Positions 49,601 to 58,600 of a stretch of DNA of 64,000 bases are shown here, piece after piece. Both the position numbers and the translations under genes were made by a program. This DNA comes from Reticulitermes speratus (Eukaryota > Arthropoda > Insecta > Blattodea > Rhinotermitidae): positions 33,972,033 through 34,036,032 of the forward strand of contig JAJKFL010000014.1 in NCBI GenBank assembly GCA_021186555.1, read 5' to 3'. Each line of letters opens with the position of its first letter. Positions within the stretch are counted from its first letter, which is position 1. The notes beneath the pieces were generated by a model. That model ran no database searches. It saw only the letters and a program-made list of their open reading frames with translations, and was not told the origin of the DNA.

Positions 49601-52600
49601 TTTACTTGAAGCTTATAAGAAACATTTTATCACTTTTCAAAACATGGCCCAGTGTGCAAACATCTGCTAGCCTTCATAGCATGCAACACAGATCTGCTGA
49701 AACTGTTATTTTAAATGGTTTTAGTTACAGTGTGTATTGAATGAATTATAATTAACTTTGGTTAGTCATAAACTTATTTGCTTATAGAGAACCAAAAGGT
49801 ATTACTACATTTTCAAGTGGCTGTCATTTTACCTTAGATTGACCCATTTGAATCCCTTTTACAATTTTACATCCTATTTTCTATGGTCAATTTTAGTATT
49901 ATCTCCTCATACATTTTAAAAAATGTAAGGATAAATAGTATAGATCTGTACAGGAAAGAGACCACTTAGGAGTCTGAGATGTAGACAGGAGGACAGTACT
50001 AAAATAAATAATAAATAAATAATTTATAAGAGTGTTTGTTGGTTTTGTATGACTCAGAGTAGGTTCAGTGAAGGGTCTGTTTTGAACATTGTCAGTGAAC
50101 CTCAGGTTTCATAAAAAGCATTGAACTTCTTGTTGAGCTGGGTAACTGTCAAATTCTCAATATGGATTCTGCTGTGTAATACTCGTATTAGTGGATTGTG
50201 GTGCCTGTTATGTGGAAGCTTTGTAGCAATAGATTTGTAAGGGCACAGAGTAAACATCTTACTGATTGAAATAATGCAGACTGCACTTGGACAATGTGTG
50301 AATTCGAAATTTGAGCACATCTTTCCACTTTTGTGTTGAGTGTGTATGGCCTCTTCTGGTTTCAGTTCTACAAGGACAGGATCCCAGTGTGAATGTGGTC
50401 CTAATGGAGGATCTGGCTGCAGTGATGGGTGTTGGTGTGGCAGGTGTCTGTATGGGACTGACAGTTCACTATGGGAGTCCCATTCCTGATGCAGTTGGTT
50501 CATTGTTGGTAGGAGGCATTTTGGGTGGGGTTGCCTCTTTTCTCATCTATACAAATGTTGCAGCTCTAGTCGGCAGGTGACACAAATTTAAGTTAACTTC
50601 AAGGATTGACTGTTTTCTTTTAGTGTGCTTTCCTTCCTAAAAAAGGAAGAAAAGTAGGCTTTACAGTCACTGTGTTGTCTGTTTTCAGTGTACTGCTCAT
50701 TTCACCTTTTGAGCCAGTTTACATATTTTCACAAAACTTAGTGTGAACATTATGCCATTGGATGACGCCCCAATGTTATACCTTTAAGGCTCATTCGCAA
50801 AATAATGAAAAGTGCTTATAAGCCTTATTATGTCCGTCAAACCGTCTGTCTCTCTCTGTCCATCCAAATGTATCAACTGGGCTCCCACTGGACAGATTTT
50901 TGTGAAATTCGATATTGGAAAGTTTTATTAAAATCTGTCAAGAAAATCCAAGTTTGAATAAAATTTAACAAACATGTCATTTACATGAAGATCTCAGTAG
51001 GTTTTTATGCTGTTTACAGGGACAAAGTCACAATAAAATCAGTCTCTTTGAGCCATTAATACTGGCCCAATAATTACATTACCGAGGCCTTCAGAGATGT
51101 TCACACAGAGTTGTACAGCACTTCAGAACAAACTGATTGACATGAATGAGAACTGTTGACAGAAGAGACAAACAAGTTGTTTCAGTTACTGTGGAACTGA
51201 CAATGGCAGGATGGATTACATTGTTGTGTGATAACCATGTATGGATTAGAAAATACATGGTGATCAAAAAGTCATGCAACCCATTTTTAGGTTTATTCAC
51301 AAATTTGTGAAAAGTAATGGTTGGCTTCATCATGTCTGTCTGTCTGTCTGCACGTATCAGCTTGGCTCCCACTGGACGAATGTTCATGAAAATTTATTTT
51401 GGGAACCTTTATTAAAATCTGTTGAGAAAATTAAGGTTTAGTTAAAATAGGACAAAAATTTCAGGCACTTCACATGAATTTGGTATAGATGATACACTCC
51501 CATTGTGTGCCTTCATGGCATGGACAGGGAAAACGTTACCTTTTATAGATGATCTACACATAGTGCCATTGAGTAGTTGTGAGCTTCATAAAAATTGTCA
51601 AAGTGAACATCATACTTCAGCTATGGGGATAACTGCATTCCTGTCCATGCTTCCAACATTTTAAGGTAAGGAAAGTAATTGTTGTCCATTGTGATAACAA
51701 TGTGAAGCACTTAAACAATTGAAAACTACAAGAATGCACTGCATTGATTATTGTTGAAATCATTCCACTATCTGGACAGTGGAAGAAGAACAGAATTGAC
51801 ATTCAGATTTGCATCATAACCCTTTCATGGGTTTCCGCAGAATACTGGTATTGTGCCTTAACATACTTGGCTGTAAGTGAATATGGGTAATGATCTGCAC
51901 GGTTTGTAACAGCAGACCTTTGCAGCAGAGCTAGCTAGCCACATGCCTTGGAAAATTAATGAACATTAATTCATTTTTGAACTTCAAATTAAGCAAACGT
52001 ATTGATGTCTTTGATTAATATATGTGTGGCATGAATGATTGTAATGAATGGAAAGTAGAGAAACGCCATGAATGCACATATACGGAAACTGCGAACAACT
52101 TGAATTATGATGACAGCTGTATGTTATGTTGCTTCCAGAGTGGGACTTATGAAATTTCAGGCCGCTTGATTTTTGTTGTACAGAGTGTACATATGTGTGT
52201 GTATGTGTGTCTGTGCGTGTGTTTGTTCATGTGTTTGTACAGGTATGTGCATCTGTGTGTGTGTCTGTTTCTTTCATTCATTCATTCATTCTAGTTTCAA
52301 TTGTGATTTTTGCTTGTGTTATAAAAATAGTATAAAATATTTCTGTCTGTCAGTGTAATGATAACAAATCATCTGCAAATGGGCATAAAGTCATCTCCTG
52401 AAAGTTCGTGTATATGAAATATAAATTGACTTCAGACAGCAGTGCCCAGTATAAATGCAGTGCAGTGAATCAGCAAACATTTATAAAAACTGTTATTTTT
52501 TGCCATACAGGTCAATTCCACAAGAAAGGCTGGATAAAATCAACTCTGAGTTGGAATCTGATGTAATGATTCGGGCAATTCATGATGTGAAGGGTATTGA

Positions 52601-55600
52601 CATGGGTAACTCCCTGGTGCGGTATAAAGCTGAACTCGACTTTGATGGCCGAGAACTCAGCAGAAGCTACCTTGACAGGCAGGATTTGAATCTCCTTCTG
52701 GAGGTACAAATTTATGTTTCTCTAATAATGTGTCCATATTTCTAAAGTATGAATTGCATTTCACCTTATGTATTCAGATCTCTTACAATAGTTTTTAATT
52801 CTCTGCTATATATAGTGCAGTATAAAGTAAAATATATACATTCCAAACCACTGTCATGCAGAACAAAATTTACAAATTTACCTGTAAATTTGTAAATTTT
52901 ATTGTGCATGACTGTTTTTTGGAATATATATATTTGACTGAAGCACAACAGGGATGTTTTACCTGAAGATTAACCAATATAAAGAAGTAAAATTAAACAT
53001 CTACCATCATACTTAATGTAGTGGTATTGAATATACCTAGCCATGACTCTTGTGTAGGAATACTTTCTCTGTTTTGGTACACGGTGTTAGACAAAGACTG
53101 TTTTTTTGTCACCAAACTGAGCACTGCTGAGTGGGCGGCATCATCAGTCAATGTGCAGCGTTGAGGTCGTCCACACTACCATCAGCAGTCAGTGTACTTC
53201 TGCTGTGGAGCTTGTGATTATGTTGATGGTTATCACATTCTCATTCAAGGAACATATTTTATAAGACACACTTCCCTTTTGTAATCTGAAAAATACTATA
53301 TGTAATTATGTTGCATCTTTTGAAGTGAAGTAAATATTTTGTCTGTCAGTATATACATTTATAATGTTATGCATATTTGTACAGCTATACCATCACCAGG
53401 TGTGTTAGCGTAGCTACTGCCTTCTCAGTGTGGTGTTAAATGGTTGTTCATATTAAGACAATATGTTTTGAGTAAAAAGTATGAAACAGCCATACCAAAA
53501 TGCATATTGTCATATATGTGTATGTTGATAGTGTTGTAAAATGGCTTAAAAATATAGTGAAAGTTGAAAACTTTATATATTCCATGCATGGAAGAAGTTC
53601 AAAAGATTCAAGACTCTTTTTAGGCACATGTGACGCTGTATGAACTATATTGTTGTACCCCCTTGTAGAGGCTTCACATATCCCCACTTCATGATTGCTG
53701 CACTAGCAAATATTTCGATGAACAACATATGTGTAAACAGTTAAAGCTATGCATGTTCTGTTGCAGGAAGTACAGAAAATGAAAAATATTGATGAATTGG
53801 AGGCATTTATTTTGAAACATGGGGAGAACATTGTGGACATGATGGGAGCAGAGATTGACAGGATTGAAATGAAGTTACGAGTAAGTACTTTAATTCCCTT
53901 GGGGAACCCAAGGTTTGTCAGTAACTTCATAAAAGTCAGTACAGTATCCTTTATTAGGCTTCATCATTTCTGTTTATATTATCACCATATTTGTGTATTA
54001 TTCACCTGCATTTGCTTCTGCTTCCTAAGTGGTATCTTGCTGAAAAGTTTCTTTGGCAATATTATGTAATAATTTATTCTTTCTCCCATGGATGCTGCAT
54101 GTCCCTCTTCATATTAATCTACCATGAATGCCATGTTGTATATTCTAGATACTGACAGATAGCATCACTACCATAGCTACCATAGTCCATTTTCCCTTAG
54201 CATCTTTGATTTAGTTATTAAAATAGTTACTTATGATGTGTATAAATTCTTTCTCATTACTGTGAAATCTCTATCCATCATTCCCATATGTGCTGTTTTC
54301 ACTCAAGTAACATTCATTTCTTCTGGTTCCAAACAATTGCCCATGTAAACAGTGTATATGTATATCAGGTGCATTGTTCTTCAGTGTTGTTTTCACCACA
54401 TAAGTTATTAATTGTCTTGGTTCTGATGCACAGTATTCCCAGAATGATTATTTCTGAAAAAAATAGCAAAAGTAACATGATGTTTTTGGAACATACAGGG
54501 GTGGTAACCTTCCTGAACTGGTACCTACTATTTACTTATGAAATGTCACCATGAATCATCCTAGTGTGAATGATGGTTGGTGGGAGTGAGGGGAGGTTGA
54601 AGGTGTGAGGTGGCAAACTGAGAACTGTGTTCTGCAGTTCCTAGCATAGTACTGTTTTGTATCATCCTGTTCACTTTGCCTTGCAGTTTTTGACAATTAA
54701 CAGTTCTATGATTTAGTGCTATTATCTTATTATGTGTTCTTATTTGTTATTTGTGCTCCTTGTGGTTGGAAAATTATTGCAGCCACATTGCTTCAAAAAC
54801 ATAAAAACGTAAAAAAATTCCTGGGAAATGCTATGCAAGTAAGAAAGTGTGCATAACCACAACCATTTTCACAGAGTTTTTTAAGGGCTCTGGATTCCTG
54901 CATGGGTGTACAAGGTAGAGACATTTTGTGGTTTGTGAAAAATTGTGCCACACATCCACAAGATACTTTGTTTCTAAGGAACATAGAGGTTAACTCCATT
55001 ATTGAGGAAGAGAGTGATGCCTTTTGTAAGGACTGGATTTGGCTGGGTGCTCAGGATATCAACTTCAGTTCTCTTATATATATGTATAGACAATAAGCAT
55101 GCCATGTGTGTATGATGATTATGAGAGCAGTGGGGAAGAGGAAGAGGGAAACGAATGTGACCCTGAACCCGTGCTGAGCTTTACCAAAGCTGCTTGCATA
55201 ACTGTTAAGTCATTCTTTTATGCACACAAAATTGGTGAGCATAACAAACCCAGAACACTTTGGACTTGGTATTGGTGCTGTTTTGTCTGAAACATGAGGT
55301 TTCAACTAAACAGTTTATGAGTTAGAGATTTCTTTGGAAAAAGTGTTTGCACACAGGTGTTTGTTTTTTGTTACTTTGTAGTCATAAGTGCAAAATGTAA
55401 TACTTTTATTTTTTGTTGTTTTCTCATGTTTCTGACGTATTTAATGCTTTCCTACAACTGTCATTTTACTGCATTTATCTTCAAAAATGATGGATAGAGG
55501 TTCCACTGTATGTGATTTGTGTTTCCTAAGTAGTTAAGTTCTCTTTTATCTTTGGCTTTAAAAACTTTCAGTTCCTCTGTTAAAAATCCATACCATCATG

Positions 55601-58600
55601 ATACACTAAACTTGTGTTTCACATTTTTATTTACAACATAATTTCCTACGTGTTTTGATCATATATATTATTGTCAGGGAAGTCAATTATATTTCAACCA
55701 TAATGGAACATACCAAACGTTATTAAACAACAAACATTACGGTATTAAGGTGTGTATTTCTGCTTAACACAGGAACAATATTTTGTTCAAACCACATTAA
55801 ATTACTTAAGATAAGTGTATGAACCAGTATCAGGTTTTTCATTTGCTGTTTTAAGAGTGCGGTAATTTTGGGATTGTATGTGAAAATTGTCCAGTTTCCT
55901 CTTCTAGTGTTGATTGCATATTGCCCAGCAGACAGAGCAGTTTTTCATTATTTTGGTTATTAATTGTTCAGGAAGATGTCAGCCATCATCATCATTGCGG
56001 AATCCATCTTATGACAGTTCCATAGCCTCTTCCAAAGCAAGTTCTCCACAGAGTGTGATCTAGTGTGTCTTCTTTCAATTTCCAGTATCCTCTCATTTCC
56101 TTAAGGTCATCCAGTAGCTGCCCAAATGTCAGCACCATACAAAGCTATGCTCCAAATGTAGCTCTTTACTAGTTTCTTCCTTAAATTTAAGTCCAGTTTG
56201 CTGGTGAAAAGAGTCTTCTTGGTGAATGCTGCTTTTGCCATGGCCGACCTGGATTTATTTTCACATGTACATCTTGCATCATTTGTTATCATGCTACTCA
56301 AATAATTGAAATATTCCACATTCTTCAGTTGTTTTTGATTATCATAATCTGTACTGGGGATGGTTGCCTTGTGATTCTCATTACCTTAGTTTTTTCCACA
56401 TTCATTTCCATTCCATAGCATCTTCCAGTTCCATTTAGTTTATCAATCGTGCCCTGTAGCACCGTTTCTTCCTTAGCCATCAGGACAAGGTCATCTGCAT
56501 ATTTCACAATGTGAATCACTTGTCCTCCTATTTTGAAGTCTCCAAACCCTACAAAGGCTCCCTTGGTAAGGTACTCGCTGTGTAGGTTGAATAGAATTTG
56601 TGGCAAACAGCACCCAAGCCTTTTCCAATCTTCACACTTCTTGGCTCCCCTTGGTCCAGTTGTACTTTAACACCCAGATCCACGTACATTTTGCTGATGA
56701 ATCTTCTTTCACACCAGTCGATACCAGTTTCGCTCAGGATCTCTTTAATTTTGCCCACTTTATGTGGTCAAATGCCTTCTGCCCTTCTATGAAGCACATC
56801 ATAATTATCTATGTTCAAAGTTTGTTCTGATATTATTCTCAGCAACCCAATTGCATCCCAAGTTCCTTTTCCTCTTCTAAATCCAACCTGATCTTCTCCA
56901 AGTACGAGTACATCCTTGCTACTATCTTTGCTGTATGTGTGATGAGGCTGATTGTGCAATGGTCGCTGCATTTTATAGCTTTTGGCTTTTTTCTTTAAGG
57001 CATTCATTGTAACTTCATTGAAATGCTTGGGCCATTTTCCAGTTTCATATACAGTATGTTGTTGATCAGTTGTGTCATTATTCTGAGACCATCTCCTCCC
57101 AACAGTTTGAGTACATCCCCAGGTACATCATCATCTCCTGTAGCCTTCTTATCCCTCATCAGAAAGATGTATGTTCACTTTATTCAATTGTAGTCATACC
57201 TTATTTCTACTGATTTTAGTTATAGACATTGTTTATGATGTAAAACAAGAATGCCTTATCTGAAGATTGTATCCATCTATTTGGCTGCTTGTCTGTGAAC
57301 TAGTTTTGGCAACTAAACATTGTTTTACTTTAATGAAAGTCGATGTATTAATTCTTAAGGAAAATTTGTCAAACCATCAGTTTTGTGAAAGTCAGATCAG
57401 TGATGATCATTGAAAGGCTTAAATGAAATCTTACCTATACTGCCCATATTTCTTCACTGATTGGGGCAAAATTCAGTGTATATCTCCATGTAATGTCGAA
57501 GCATTTGTGAGTTTCATGAAAATCGTTACAGGTAAAGCCCTCTTCTACTCAGGGGTGTGAATGAATTTATCTTCATACTTTCCAAATTTATTGAATTATG
57601 TGGGTGAAAATCAGTATAACAGATCTGTGCATAATTCTGTTGAGTATTTATGAGTTCATGAAAATTGGCTAGGGAAAGCTACACCTTTTGTATGGGTGTA
57701 AATGATTTCATTTACATCTGTACTATAATATCATGGCATTTTGAAAATAAAGAATGGCTTTCTAAAGTCTGTCTTCTATGTCACAGTGTACATCATTTGC
57801 AATCTTGATGGTTTTCATAGTCCTAATTGATGTGTCATCTGTGATGTGTGGTTGGATGTGCGATAGCTGCCAACTGTTATTCGTTACCTTTTTATTTGTA
57901 TTTACATGTTTTTTCCTTCTGTTTTTCTTCTGTGAAAGTAGTTACACAGAATTATGAAACATTATACTATACACAATGCATAAACAAATGAGTGTAGTAC
58001 ATTTTTTATGTGGGTTTGCCATTTATGGAGTGTTGTTGCAAATGTCACGTTAAGATACCAGAACGTAAGATTGTGTTAGCTACTGGTTTATGCTTTGCAT
58101 TATATAGGGTAATTTTTTTCCTGCTTGAAGGATAAGAACCTGCCCGATGCTGGGCTAGCGTTATGTCATACACCAATTTGCGGGCTTTTAACAGTTGGTG
58201 AAGAAAGGGAGAAAAAGATTTGCTGTGATAATAACCATTATAAAGTCTAATAAAAACTCACCAGTGCTACAGCAGATGCTGAAAATGTTGCTGTCCTGAC
58301 CAACTGCAGTCAGTACAACTGCAGGAGACCTTGTTTACTCTCTGGTGTTCTTGCTCAGAAATTGTTGAACTCTCCCAGCAGATGTTGTTTCTTAGTTCTT
58401 CCAGAGTGTGAGGATTTGTTTTATACACTTTATCTTTTAAGATTCCCCACAAAGAAGAGTCACAAGGACTTAAATCAGGGGAATGAAGGGCCAAAAACAG
58501 CGCCTAATTACACGGCCATGTAAGGTTTATGGCACTGTTTTCAAATGGGAGTGTAACTTCAGCTGTTGGTGATAACAGAATCATTGGGTTTGTTGCTGGC

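Noticed and set aside
52022..52358. Cys/Val-rich open frames
   Set aside because: They are driven by the TG microsatellite and have no conserved domain.
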